From: Clostridioides difficile_A
Lineage (GTDB): Bacteria > Bacillota > Clostridia > Peptostreptococcales > Peptostreptococcaceae
Length of the DNA: 64,000 nt
Assembly: GCA_945909635.1 (NCBI GenBank)
Contig: OX246690.1
Coordinates: 3,038,001-3,102,000, forward strand
Direction: 5' to 3'
The notes under the pieces are model-generated. The model ran no database searches. It was not told the origin of the DNA and saw only the letters and a list, made by a program, of their open reading frames with translations. Both the position numbers and the translations under genes were made by a program. This document shows positions 16,504-26,870 of this stretch, in pieces (the stretch's first letter is position 1; every line of letters starts with the position of its first letter).

Positions 16504-17274
16504 TTATAACACTTCCTCTCTTAATTCTGCATTAAGCAGTTTATTCCCATTTAATACTTCTATCCCATTTAGATAGTATAAATTCTTTTTAATAATTATT
16601 TTAATATTTGTAAACACTTCACTTTCTTTTATAAATAACTTATTTTTCATGTTTAAACTTATTGGCTCATTATAAAGTATATAGGCACTTAAATTCTTAC
16701 TACCATTCAGTAACCATATACCATCTAAGAAATTACTTACATTTCCTCTAAAATCTATAAACATTCGATTAACCATCTTTACCTCAAACTTTTCTATATC
16801 TGTAAATTTAAGTGCAAAAGAAGGCATCCAATGAAGGTGACTTGGTTTAGTTTTATTTGTTATATATTTGAAATCTTCATAATTAATAACATCATCTATA
16901 TTAGCAGTTACTTTAAAAGTGTATGGAGCTATATCTTCTTTTATATAGACATCTGTACCAGTATAACTTTTTATTATAGTTGCTAATCGGCTTGGATTAA
17001 CAATATATTTCATTTGAAGTTTAGCAATGACTTTTCTTCTCCTAGCTTCTATATCTTCATCTAAGTTAGTAGATAAACCTACTCTATTTTCCCAAAAACT
17101 TAAACCCCACGTTGCAGTCTGAGGAAATAACTGTAATTCTATTTCTTTATTTAATAACTCTAAATTATCAAATTCGCTTCCTATAGCTTCATATAAGCTT
17201 TGCATTATAATAGATTGTTCATATATTGGTGATAATGTAAGAAGCATTTCTCTACCTTTTTTAGAAGTTATCAC
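16504..17274 (-). CDS. Baseplate protein, XkdU/DUF2313-like
   Basis: 256 residues. N-terminal LLTLSPIYEQSIIMQSLYEAIGSE and the segment LFPQTATWGLSFWENRVGL (about 50-68) followed by RRRKVIAKLQ match the DUF2313/YmfQ (gpI-type) family, the protein that follows baseplate J in P2- and PBSX-like tails. It overlaps baseplate J by one base. Structural, part of the baseplate wedge. Confidence 0.8.
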   Translation of the reverse strand: MITSKKGREMLLTLSPIYEQSIIMQSLYEAIGSEFDNLELLNKEIELQLFPQTATWGLSFWENRVGLSTNLDEDIEARRRKVIAKLQMKYIVNPSRLATIIKSYTGTDVYIKEDIAPYTFKVTANIDDVINYEDFKYITNKTKPSHLHWMPSFALKFTDIEKFEVKMVNRMFIDFRGNVSNFLDGIWLLNGSKNLSAYILYNEPISLNMKNKLFIKESEVFTNIKIIIKKNLYYLNGIEVLNGNKLLNAELREEVL

Positions 17275-18401
17275 TATATCACCTCATTAATTATCTCGCC
17301 TATTCCAACTACTTGGTCATTTAAAATAATATTTGTTGTTCCATCATTTATTGTCAAGTTAGAAAAGTCCTGTATGCCTTCGTCTGTCAACATCATAGAA
17401 CCTGTTAGTGCATAAATTGCATTATAAGAAACAGTACCTCCAATATCTATTTTATCGAGGTATTTGTCTATTTTATTTTTTAAGATATTTAGCACAGTTT
17501 CTTGACTAAATCCATTTAAAAACACAAAACTAGCTTTTACATTAATTAGTAATGTTTGTGGAGTAGCTATAGTTACAATAGCACCTATAGGAGCTTTTCC
17601 GTCTCTATTCCCTTCTACATTTAATGGATATATATATTCTTGAACTTTATCTATCAATTCTTGTGTTGCTGCTTTTCTATTTTTATCTAGTATTAATACT
17701 TTTACTGTCCCTGCTCCATTCCATTCGGGAACTACATAAGCATATCCAACTCCATCAACTTCTTTAGCCCATCTTATATAATCTGAACTAGCTCCACTTA
17801 ATCGGTCCTCTTGTTCTGACACAAGGACTCTTTCTCTAAAATGTTCTTCGTCTTCTATATCTGTTCCACCTTTAAAATCTTCTTTATTATTAACAGATTT
17901 AATCCCATTAATAGAGCCTAATAAAACAGATATACTGCCTTTAGATACATTTCCTATAATCCCTGCAATCCTGCATTCTGCTTTAATATCTACTGTTTCA
18001 TTTTCTCCTATAGTTTTAGTTTCAAGAAGCTCAAACTCTATACTCTGCTTTTCATCAGTTGCAACAGTAGTTACTATAGTTCCTTTTGTAATTATAGTTC
18101 CTTGTATGCCTATAAAAGTAATAACTCCAACCGATTTAGTTGGTTGATTTTTAAATACTCCTTTACATTCTCCCAACCATTCTAGGTATTCTCCATAGCT
18201 AGTTTGAGGAAATGCAATCTTTAAATTATTTTGTAGTCCTAGTTGTTTTAACTGTGCAGATTCTTCTGCTGTAGGTCTTGTTGCATCATAAATAAAGTCC
18301 CCTTCTAGTGTGCTCACATCTTGAAAGTTGCTTAACATTCTTTCATGTATAGTATCTTCATCTTCTGTCAAAAATACTGGTATAGGTAGTTCTCTTTCCA
18401 T
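17274..18401 (-). CDS. xkdT: Baseplate J-like protein (XkdT)
   Basis: 375 residues. The middle has the gpJ signature, including FKGGTDIEDEEHFRERVLVSEQEDRLSGASSDY split over about residues 175-205 and AKEVDGVGYAYVVPEWNGAGTV, then GKAPIGAIVTIATP. This is the wedge protein common to contractile tails. Neighbours (XkdS upstream, DUF2313 downstream) are in the standard order. Confidence 0.9.
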   Translation of the reverse strand: MERELPIPVFLTEDEDTIHERMLSNFQDVSTLEGDFIYDATRPTAEESAQLKQLGLQNNLKIAFPQTSYGEYLEWLGECKGVFKNQPTKSVGVITFIGIQGTIITKGTIVTTVATDEKQSIEFELLETKTIGENETVDIKAECRIAGIIGNVSKGSISVLLGSINGIKSVNNKEDFKGGTDIEDEEHFRERVLVSEQEDRLSGASSDYIRWAKEVDGVGYAYVVPEWNGAGTVKVLILDKNRKAATQELIDKVQEYIYPLNVEGNRDGKAPIGAIVTIATPQTLLINVKASFVFLNGFSQETVLNILKNKIDKYLDKIDIGGTVSYNAIYALTGSMMLTDEGIQDFSNLTINDGTTNIILNDQVVGIGEIINEVI

Positions 18402-18405
18402 ATAA

Positions 18406-18867
18406 TCACCTACCTTTTATGTTTCCATCTATAGTTATATTTTCATCATCTATTGTCAATACATTAAATTCATACTCTACTAACCTGCTATTCTCCAACC
18501 AATTAAAACTAAATTCTCCTACTTCTTTTGTGTAAGGATGAACTAAAATAGTTTCTTTTATTAACCTAGATATTTCAAGCTCTTTAGCACTTTGGGATAA
18601 GTTACTAGCAATTAAATCTTTTATTTCACTTCCATAAATGCTTGTATAAGCTGACCGTTTGTATCTAGGTGTTAATATAGCTTTTTGACACCATTGTTTG
18701 TATGCCTGTACCTTGTTACATTTTTTTAATGTTCCATCTGCATTTTTGACAAATTCACCTTTTATAAAATCAAATAAAAAAGAACCCTTTAGGTCCAGTT
18801 CATTTTCATTATTATTTTTTAATTCTATAGTTTCAAAATTTTCATTAACTGGAAATAGGTTTGGCAT
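18406..18867 (-). CDS. xkdS: Baseplate wedge protein XkdS-like (DUF2634)
   Basis: 153 residues with GSFLFDFIKGEFVKNADGT (about 29-47), then KAILTPRYKRSAYTSIYGSE, the DUF2634/gp25-like pattern. Members connect the tail tube to the baseplate ring. It overlaps the next gene upstream by 23 bp. Confidence 0.85.
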   Translation of the reverse strand: MPNLFPVNENFETIELKNNNENELDLKGSFLFDFIKGEFVKNADGTLKKCNKVQAYKQWCQKAILTPRYKRSAYTSIYGSEIKDLIASNLSQSAKELEISRLIKETILVHPYTKEVGEFSFNWLENSRLVEYEFNVLTIDDENITIDGNIKGR

Positions 18868-19207
18868 TTACAACCCTCCCAATTACTACAAATTCAGCCC
18901 CCATAATAGCTACTAAAACATTATCACCTATAGCCAAGGGTTTTAATTCTTTTGGAGTTTCTATTTTATGTTTATGTCTATATTCTCCACTTAAAGCCTC
19001 ATCTGAAAAAGCAAAATAATCCTCTTTTAAGGTTAATTTCTCTAATACTAAATAGTCCTGTATTTCATCTTTATAACCACTTACTTTAAGACCATTTGTT
19101 GTTATTTCTGCAAGTGAACAACCCATTCCAAAGACTCCATCATTAACACTTTTATTCATTTTTTCTTTTAATATTCTAGCAACTCCATTGAATCTAGCAT
19201 CAGTCAT
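18845..19207 (-). CDS. xkdR: XkdR-like baseplate protein (DUF2577)
   Basis: 120 residues; GDNVLVAIMGAEFVVIGRVV near the C-terminus is the OB-like end of the DUF2577 family, usually located between XkdQ and XkdS. It overlaps both neighbours, so translation is likely coupled. Confidence 0.8.
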   Translation of the reverse strand: MTDARFNGVARILKEKMNKSVNDGVFGMGCSLAEITTNGLKVSGYKDEIQDYLVLEKLTLKEDYFAFSDEALSGEYRHKHKIETPKELKPLAIGDNVLVAIMGAEFVVIGRVVNAKPISS

Positions 19208-20162
19208 TAGTATAAAATTTCCTCCTTATATATTCTAAAGTCCCTATATTTAGTTTCATTTTTGGTGTAGAGTCTAATGTATGAGTGACATCTATAACAT
19301 AGTATTCTCTTCCTTTTAGAGATACCTTGTCACCTGCTCTTATTCTGTTTATGTCTACTGCACAATCTACGCTTATTGTTTCTTCGCCCGAATTAAACAT
19401 TGCTTCTGCTGCTTTCTTAGCTTCTTTTGCATTAGTTATCTTTTCATCTTGTTTAATCTTTTGTAGTGTCCCATACTTATCTGAGTCCTTCTTATATGTG
19501 CCAATGATAGGTGCTTTTGTATTTTCATCTTTACTCTTACCTAGCACTTTTACACTTGTTACTGCATCATTAAAACTACTTGTAAAGTTTGCATCTTCTA
19601 ATATACTATCTAATTTATATACATTTGCATTGGTACCAAGCTTAAATAATTTCAATTTATTATCCATTCTTACTCTAAATAAATCTCCACCCTTACTAGC
19701 GGTTTCTTTTAAGTCTTTTTTAATCATATCTAGTATGTTAGTCTTATGTATTACTTTAGCAAGTTTCTTCCCTGTGTTGGCTAAATTGTAGTAAGGTATA
19801 TTCCATTGTTTGCAGTAGTACTCAATTCTCTGTGTTGCTGTATTTTCTTTAAAACTATATTGTTCTTCTGACTCTTCCATATAGACTGTTCTTTCTCTGC
19901 AAGACAATGTTAGTTTCTTACTCTTTTCACTTCTTCTAGTTTCCCATATGACTCCATCAAAGATTGTTTCTTCTTTTTTACTCTCATATGCAATGTCAAT
20001 TAGAACTATTTTATCACCTTTTTTAATTCCTATATCTTGCAAAGTTTTAGGTTCTATTAAGGATACATCCATTTTATATGCAACTCCATCTATAGCTTCT
20101 GAAAGAGTTATTCCTTCATTAAAATTTGCAATGTCATATTTATTATTTAGTATTATTTTCAT
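19200..20162 (-). CDS. xkdQ: Baseplate hub protein XkdQ-like
   Basis: 320 residues with the hub layout (T4 gp27/P2 gpD type): N-terminal barrel, RVRMDNKLKLFKLGTN, and AGDKVSLKGREYYVIDVTHTLDSTPKMKLNIGTLEY at the C-terminus (residues about 280-310). It would form the central hub under the tail tube. Start overlaps the end of the LysM gene by four bases (ATGA-type). Confidence 0.85.
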   Translation of the reverse strand: MKIILNNKYDIANFNEGITLSEAIDGVAYKMDVSLIEPKTLQDIGIKKGDKIVLIDIAYESKKEETIFDGVIWETRRSEKSKKLTLSCRERTVYMEESEEQYSFKENTATQRIEYYCKQWNIPYYNLANTGKKLAKVIHKTNILDMIKKDLKETASKGGDLFRVRMDNKLKLFKLGTNANVYKLDSILEDANFTSSFNDAVTSVKVLGKSKDENTKAPIIGTYKKDSDKYGTLQKIKQDEKITNAKEAKKAAEAMFNSGEETISVDCAVDINRIRAGDKVSLKGREYYVIDVTHTLDSTPKMKLNIGTLEYIRRKFYTND

Positions 20163-20830
20163 TTGCTAGGTATCACCAACTTTTGTCCTTTTTTTATTAC
20201 ATTTGGATTTTTACCAATAACTTTTTTATTTTCGGGGATATTATAAATCTCTGGCCATCTTGAACCCTTACCTAAAAGATTTTTAGCTATCTTATATAAT
20301 GTATCACTTGATTTAACAGTATATATTTTTGGAGTGGTTTTATTGTTAGGTCTATTGTCTTTTAAATCTGTTTTAGTATTACTCTTAGTCTCTTTTTTTA
20401 ATGTCTCTATCTTTAGTTCTCTGTAAGTTCTAAATGTTATCTCAATATCTCTATCTTCTTCTCTTCCTGCTGTTTGAGTATTGCTAAAACTAGATATTGT
20501 AACTAGTCCATTGTAACCAAAACCAGTCACTATTAAGCGTAATGGTTCGGCTTGGTCTACCCATTTTTCAAGCATTGCAACTACTTCGATTGGATTTTTT
20601 AATTCACTGTATCTACAATAAGAGGCATCATATAAATTGGGTAAGAAGGTCTTGAATGATATTTCTCTTATCTTCTCTCCTTCTTTTTTAATGTCAAATT
20701 CACCTAAATTCACTATATCAACAGTTTCAAATCTTTTTTCTTTCTTTATAGATAAAGAATCTTGTGGATTAACCGGAAAATGGAAATCTATTTTTTCTTT
20801 TTCATTTTTTAAGTATATATCTATTACCAA
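20159..20830 (-). CDS. xkdP: LysM-containing tail protein XkdP-like
   Basis: 223 residues. The C-terminal LysM domain (about 175-222) shows YTVKSSDTLYKIAKNLLG and KNPNVIKKGQKLVIPS. The N-terminal part (about 1-125) has the KPIS-type tail protein fold of XkdP. LysM likely contacts peptidoglycan during tube insertion or works in hub assembly. Located between hub and tape measure as in PBSX, but here separated from the tape measure gene by a moron. Confidence 0.85.
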   Translation of the reverse strand: MVIDIYLKNEKEKIDFHFPVNPQDSLSIKKEKRFETVDIVNLGEFDIKKEGEKIREISFKTFLPNLYDASYCRYSELKNPIEVVAMLEKWVDQAEPLRLIVTGFGYNGLVTISSFSNTQTAGREEDRDIEITFRTYRELKIETLKKETKSNTKTDLKDNRPNNKTTPKIYTVKSSDTLYKIAKNLLGKGSRWPEIYNIPENKKVIGKNPNVIKKGQKLVIPSK

Positions 20831-20854
20831 GTTATCACCTCTTTTTTACAACAA

Positions 20855-20882
20855 AAAGCTCCTACAAGTTGTAAGAGCTTTA
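20855..20882 (-). terminator. Terminator after the moron gene
   Basis: AAAGCTC-TACAA / TTGTA-GAGCTTT stem; T-run on the minus strand. It lies between the moron and the XkdP gene. Confidence 0.75.
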
Positions 20883-20898
20883 AAGTATTATACAAATA

Positions 20899-21699
20899 TT
20901 AATTAAACATAAAATTTATTTGTTCTTCTATGCTATTAACTTCTGTATTTGTATTATTAATATGATTATTAAATTTTGGTGGATATATATGAAAATCATC
21001 ACTTATAGCAACGGACTTGTCAGGTTCATCTTTTTTATTGTATTGCATAACTGTTACGACTTCTTCTCCAGTATCATTTTCATAAAATTGAAATTGAACA
21101 GTATCATTGCTTTGATTGTCATATACATCAATCTGTCTTAATGTAGTTTCGTTTGGTTCTATAATTTTATATTTATAGCCAAATATGTCTATGTTTGATT
21201 TTATTCCTTCATAAGATGCCATGTTAACACAATTTTTATTTTTTAAGTATACATCATTAAAAAACTTTGTTGGTTCATTGTTTTTCTTATTTTCCAATGA
21301 TTTTTGCTCATCTTCATTCTTTTTTTGTTGTTCTACTAATTTTATAGCTTCTTCATCTTTTTTTTGTTTCTCTGTTTGAGCCTTCTGCTCTTTTTGTTTT
21401 TTAGTTTCTTCTTCCGCTTTCTTTTCAGCATCTTCTTTATCTTTATTACTAGAAACTTGATTGACTTGAGTAGAATTTTTATCATCTAAATCTCTTGTAA
21501 GATAAACAGTCCTAGCACAACTTAATGTTAATAATGCTAAAAAACATCCTAAGACTATTTTTCCTTTATTTTTAGCTTCAATAGCTTTCATTAAAAATTC
21601 AATTGAAAAAACAGCTAAAGTGATTGGTAAGAAACATATTGCTATAATACCTATAATAACTTTTAAGAAAGTATTTAGACTTTTAAATTTCTGCCACAT
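20899..21699 (-). CDS. Moron: membrane protein with lysine/glutamate-rich linker, 266 aa
   Basis: Two N-terminal hydrophobic segments (about 11-33 and 42-65), then a highly charged coiled coil (about 78-135, rich in KKAEEETKKQKEQKA-type repeats), then a globular C-terminal domain (about 140-266) with a beta-rich appearance. The layout suggests a membrane-anchored, surface- or cytosol-exposed domain. It interrupts the otherwise conserved tape measure-XkdP pair and has its own terminator and a likely promoter inside an inverted repeat, the hallmarks of a moron expressed from the lysogen. No family recognised. Confidence 0.7.
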   Translation of the reverse strand: MWQKFKSLNTFLKVIIGIIAICFLPITLAVFSIEFLMKAIEAKNKGKIVLGCFLALLTLSCARTVYLTRDLDDKNSTQVNQVSSNKDKEDAEKKAEEETKKQKEQKAQTEKQKKDEEAIKLVEQQKKNEDEQKSLENKKNNEPTKFFNDVYLKNKNCVNMASYEGIKSNIDIFGYKYKIIEPNETTLRQIDVYDNQSNDTVQFQFYENDTGEEVVTVMQYNKKDEPDKSVAISDDFHIYPPKFNNHINNTNTEVNSIEEQINFMFN

Positions 21700-21706
21700 A
21701 AAATTT

Positions 21707-21757
21707 CCCCCTCATAAATTTGCATATTTTAACAATATTATATCATTTATGAGGGAG
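21707..21757 (-). promoter_or_regulatory. Inverted repeat around a -10-like box upstream of the moron
   Basis: Arms CCCCCTCATAAAT (21707-21719) and ATTTATGAGGGAG (21745-21757). TATAAT on the minus strand (21737-21742) sits in the loop; a -35 is weak. Could be the moron's promoter with an operator-like dyad, or a transcript-level hairpin after the tape measure gene. Confidence 0.5.
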
Positions 21758-21780
21758 ATTTTTTTAACAACAATTCGACA

Positions 21781-24700
21781 TTATCCAATGTCTTGTAATG
21801 CTTCTCTTAGTCCATCTTCTACTTGAGATAATATTTCTTGTATCATTTCTTCTTTGTTATTACTCTCTTGAACGTTTATAGATATTCCGCCTAGATTTAT
21901 AGTGCTATTAGAAGAATTAACATTATTTGGTGTAACTTCTCTATATTCCTTATTATCTGTATCTAAAGTGTTTGCAAGGGGGAATTGTCTAACATTATTT
22001 ACAATATTAGAATAACTTCCTCCAACTTTTTGAGAAGGAGTTGAGCCTAACCCTAACATTTTACCTGTTTGTTCATACAAGCCTATCGCTCGATTTCTTC
22101 TATTGTTAGAAAGAGGAATAACCATTTCAGCTCCATCTTCTCCACAAATAGAAGTTCTTGTTGCAACTCCACCATCTGCAAAATGACCAAATATATTACT
22201 TAGTATTCCACCACTACTTTCATTTACTGTCCTTTTGACAGTTGTTTGAGTAGTCTTAACATTAAAAGATGCAGAGATTGGTGCTGAAACTGTTGCTCTT
22301 ACACTATTCCAATAGCTAACAACTTGGCTTGACATAGCGCTAACTTGACTTACTACAGAACTACACATAGCAGAAATAGCACTTATTGCTGAACTGCTTA
22401 AGCTTGTAAAAGATGTTCTAGCTCCATTATACATATTGCTACATGCCACTTTTACATTTGATGCTAACATATTAAAAGAAGTTGTAGCACCATTATAAAG
22501 ACTTGAACCTGCTTCTCTACCTATTTGTGCTAGTTGCGTAAAGCTTTGTTTAGCTCCGTTGTACATATTAGTCGCTCCTTGCTGAACTGTTGCAGTAGCT
22601 TGGTTAAATGCTGTGTCTATACCATTTGTAAGATTGTTATTGTTAATTTGAGGTGTAGCATTATTTAAAGCATCTGTAACACCTTGTTGAGTTGCTACTC
22701 CTAATTCATTCCCTTTTTGCTGTACAACTGGCACTCCTGCTTGAACTCCACTAACAACACCATTTGTTATATCTACACCAAGCTGTTGTCCTGCTTGTTG
22801 TACAGCTGGATTTCCTTGCGTTAGAGCATCTACAACCTGCTGATTTGCTTGTTGAGCAGTTTGAGAAGCTGAACCTTGTATTTGACTTGAAGCTTGAGCA
22901 AATATACTTCTTACAGTTTCTAAAGCTTTTGGTCCTTCTATTCCTAGATTATTTAGGTTTTCTAAAACTTTAGAAGCTTGTGTTTCTATTGGAGTGCTAA
23001 AGTCTACATTAGCAAATATTTGCCCCATTTCCCCATCCATTTTGCCTAATGTCTGTTGCATTTGTGGTCCTATTTGGTTTATAGTTCCAAGCATGTTACT
23101 TATCGCTCCATTTATTCCATCTTGATTAAATCCAATTTTGAATGAATTAAATGTGTCGCTTAAACCTTGTTTTAGATTTGTAGTATCTAGTGCAGTAGAG
23201 GCTTGTGAGAAAATAGTTCTTAACGTATCTATAGCTTGTGTCCCTTCCAATCCTAAACTATTTAAATTTTGCAATACTTTAGTTTTCTGTGCATCTATAG
23301 AAGAATTAAAGTCTACTCCTTTGAAAATCTCACTTGCTTTTCCTCCTAGACCCTTTAAAGTTTCTAAGGCTTGTGGTCCTGTCGCTTTTAAAGAATTCAA
23401 CATCCCTGTTACTCCATCTTTCAACCCACCTACATTTGTTCCTTCCTTGAAAGCGTTGAAAGCATCACTCATACCTTGTTTTAAATTATTGGAAGAATCT
23501 GCACTATATTTACTTATAAAACTTAAAGTTTCTTGTATGCTACTTCTATATTCTTGAGCACTCAATTTACCTGCCTTGAAAGCATCATCTAAATTTTTAG
23601 TAATTTTGCTAACTTTATCGCTAGGTTTCATATCTGCTGTCACACCCGACAATATTATTGCCATATTATCATTTAACCCTCGTATCATACTTATTGACTG
23701 TTCATCTAATCCTTTTAGGCTATTTGTTAATGCCCTAGCTATATCACTAGATTTTTTCTCTGTTACATTTTTAGACTGGTCAAAAGCTGTTGAAAAAGCT
23801 TTAGTAACACCTTGTAACTCTTTTGAAGTTGATTTTTTTAATAGAGCTGTTGCATTAGAAGTCTCTGAATTTATATCTGATAAAGCTTCTTTTGTATTTG
23901 TTTTAATCTCTGCTGTAGTTTTTCCAAAAAGATTTTTTAATGCTGAAGCTTTTTCATCCCAACTTTTATCAGATAAAAGTATTCCTATACCTTTGCCTAT
24001 TCCTCCAATCATTATCATCAGATTTCCTAATGTAAGCTTTATAACTCCACCGATTGACTCCATTATAGTAGTAATATATTCACCAAAAGAACCAAATCTA
24101 GTCTGCAAATCCATCATAGCAGTTTTATTATTGGAAATAGCAACAGTCATTCCTGCAAAAGCTATAACTACAGCTCCTATCCCAACTGTTAATCCGAATG
24201 CAGCTAATTTAGCTGTACCAAAAGCACCCGCAAGTAAACTTAAACTTTTTATAGCTCCTCCAAGAGCAAAAGTAGCTTTAAGTACCATAACGGAGGCTAT
24301 AACAGAACCAATTGCAGGTAATAACACTTGTATTCTTGCTTTTATCTTATCAAAATTATTTACAAATTTTTCTACAACTCCAACTATAGCATCCCCAATT
24401 TGTGGCATTTTCTTGATTAAATCCTCTACAAATCCTCTTGTCATAGGACCTAATTTACTTCCTACCGATATTCTTACATCATCAATAGCAGATTTTAAAA
24501 GTGTAAATTGACCACTTAGAGTATCTAATTTCATGTCAGCAATCCTCTTAGCTTCTCCTTCACTTTCATTTATAGCTGTTGTTAATTTATTAAAGTCACT
24601 CTCACTAGCATTTACAACTGCCGCCCAACCTGCCATTGCTGTTCTTCCAAAAATAGATTGTATAGCAGCTCCTTTTTCAACTTTTTCTAATCCACCAAGT

Positions 24701-26862
24701 TTTTCTCTTAAACTTCCTATCGTTCCTGCTAAATCCAAACTTCCATCTTTATTTTTCTTTAGTTCTATTCCATACTTCTTTATTGCAGAAGCTGCCTCTG
24801 CTGGTGGTTTTATTAATCTAACTAGACCTCCTCTTAGCGAAGTACCTGCCATACTTCCCTTGACACTTGCACTAGCCATTAGACCTGTCGCAAGAGATAA
24901 ATCTTTCATAGATACGCCCAAAGCTCCGCCCATAGAGCCAACATATTTGAATGTCTCCAATTTTGTTATCGCAAAGGTTCTTTATCCTTAGCTTCTATAT
25001 ATTTCTATATAGTTCAGACTATATCTTTATCAAATTTAGAAATTCGATAGCTACTGTTCGTGGACATTTCAACATATAAAAATACTTTTACTTAGTATAC
25101 TTTGTCTAGTCGTTACACGTTCTAGTCGTTTCCAAACTAGCTTCGCTCGGTATTCCCATATTAAAAAATTAACTTAGGGTTCACCGAATTAAATAGCTTT
25201 TACATGGGCAATCCATTCACCCATCAACTCAACACTTGTATTAGAATTAGTTATTGTTGCCGCCATTACGTCGACAAATTCGGTAGTATCATTTGCAGTT
25301 AGACCCAATGCAGTTAAACCATCCGTCACTATATCCATTTTGTTATACACTAAGCTCTTTATCTTAGCTTCTATATATTTCTATATAGTTCAGACTATTT
25401 CATCACCCTCGACTTTACGTTAGAGTGTGGGATTTCGTGGATTTTCATCATATCCATATAAGGACTTAGATTACTAATCTAGTCGTTAAGCCTTTTACCT
25501 ATTTCTAAATAAAGTGGCAATAGATTACCATATATAAATTTATACTTAGGCTTCCCTATTTTAACCCCATATTTTTTACTATAGATTTCTCTATAGCTGT
25601 CCAATATACTTTAGACGTTAGTGCCAAATCTGTCCCTCCTGCTGCTGCAAGATTTAATACATCAGGTATTGCTTTTATCATTTGCTCGGACTTCCATCCT
25701 GCCATCTTACTTTATTATCTAAGCTCTTTATCTTAGAACTAAAGTTTCCCTTAGAGTTGGACTATCTCTTTACCCTCGCCTAATACGTTAGGGTAGTGGA
25801 TTTCGTGGATATTTCAACTGTTCTAGCTTACTTTATCTAGTCTCTAAACCTTTTTATTATCCCTAATAAAATTGGTAATTGATTAGCATATATAAATTTA
25901 TACTTAGCTTCCCAATTTTAACCCACTATTTTTAACTATAGGTTTCTCTATAGCTGAGCATGTTATATACCCATATAATAAAAAGCGTTCCCTGCATCTG
26001 TTGCTGTAAATGAAGTTTCTCTCCCAAGTTGTCTAGCCTTTGCGGTTAAAGCTTCCATTTCTTTTCCTGTTGCTCCACTTACTGCTTGTGCATTCTTCAT
26101 ACTTTGTTCAAAAGTTGCAAATCCTTTTACAGCGGAACCTACACCAATTCCGCCTATCAAAGCTCCTGCGGCAGCTGTCAATTGAGCAAATTTGCTAATA
26201 GCTCCACTTACAAAGGAGTTTATTTTTCCTGTAATTCCTCCAAGTGCTGAACTAGCTTCATCTCGAATTTTGACTGCTGCTTCATATCTCTTACTCACAA
26301 ATTCTTGCAATTTATTTTTAGTTCGAGAAATAGTGTTTATAGCTTCATCAGCTTGAGATTTTATTTTTATGATAGTATCAGCTTTTAAGTTCTGCATCTT
26401 AGCTTTCACTTTATCTATTATAGAGCTAGACTCATCTTGTCCTCGAATTATCACAGGAGGTACAGGCTTAGCAACTTCTTTTATCTTGTTATTAACTTTG
26501 TTAACAGTAGAACTCGCATTATCTGTAGCTTTTATCCTTGCTGTTACTGTCTTTCTAGCTTTATTAACATTACTATTAACTTTACTAACTGTAGAACTCG
26601 CATTATCTTTAGCCTTTATTGTTGCGGTTACTGTTCTTCTAGCTTTATTCATGTTGCCATTTATTTTATTTATAGTGTTAGAAGCTCTATCATTTATTCT
26701 AATAGCTGGGTTAGTTTTTATTTTATTAAGCTTTTGCATCCGTTTTTCAGTACGTTCAGCTATTTTTTCAGCAGCACTCAGCTTGTTTTTAGTTTCTGCA
26801 TCCCCTTTTACACCAATAACGACATCAATATGATACATCTCTTTTTTGGCTATTTCTCTCAC
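21781..26862 (-). CDS. Tail tape measure protein, gene interrupted by three group I introns
   Basis: Four exons: 25969-26862 (298 codons), 25613-25705 (31), 25219-25335 (39) and 21781-24957 (1058 plus stop). Joined, they encode 1426 residues with no change of phase, and the joins restore the conserved tape measure core: YYMG|MAGW, LALTS|DIV, ELMG|ETFKY. The protein determines tail length and is threaded in the tube. Exon 1 has long coiled coils with repeats of the type NKARKTVTARIKATDNASSTV; exon 4 has hydrophobic segments (about 240-300 of that exon), and repeated blocks of helical sequence at the C-terminal half. GTG at 26862 is the likely start; an ATG at 26838 is an alternative, and neither has a strong ribosome site. 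An unspliced reading would look like two broken genes. Confidence 0.85.
24958..25218 (-). ncRNA. Group I intron 3 (261 nt) in the tape measure gene
   Basis: 5' splice site after U in GAUGGGU; the internal guide GCCCAU pairs with AUGGGU (6 bp, U-G at the splice site). P7 strands GACUA (25107-25111 as complement) and UAGUC (25017-25021) are present in the R-like CGACUAGA and S-like AUAUAGUCUGAAC contexts. The intron ends in G before GAGACATTC. A second CGACUAG copy lies 16 bp further upstream. No endonuclease frame. Confidence 0.85.
25336..25612 (-). ncRNA. Group I intron 2 (277 nt) in the tape measure gene
   Basis: 5' splice after U in ACGUCU; guide GGAC pairs GUCU (4 bp with U-G at the site). 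R-like AACGACUAGAU (GACUA complement at 25480-25484) and S-like AAUAGUCUGAAC (25393-25397) are present. Ends in G before GATATAGTG. No reading frame of note inside. Confidence 0.85.
25706..25968 (-). ncRNA. Group I intron 1 (263 nt) in the tape measure gene
   Basis: 5' splice after U in AUAUGGGU; guide GCUCA pairs UGGGU (5 bp including the U-G at the site). R-like GAGACUAGAU (complement at 25838-25842) and S-like GAUAGUCC (25760-25764) are present. Ends in G before ATGGCAGGATGG. No endonuclease. Confidence 0.85.
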
Positions 26863-26870
26863 CTCGCTTT

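Noticed and set aside
21620..24991. Long plus-strand frames opposite the tape measure gene
   Set aside because: Shadows of a biased coding strand; no start signals and no family resemblance.
24958..25968. Tape measure gene as a frameshifted or degraded pseudogene
   Set aside because: The interrupting segments have group I features and exact in-phase joins; decay would not leave three such precise insertions.
24958..25968. IStron (group I intron plus IS605-type transposase) insertion
   Set aside because: No transposase frame is present, and each insert is only 261-277 nt.
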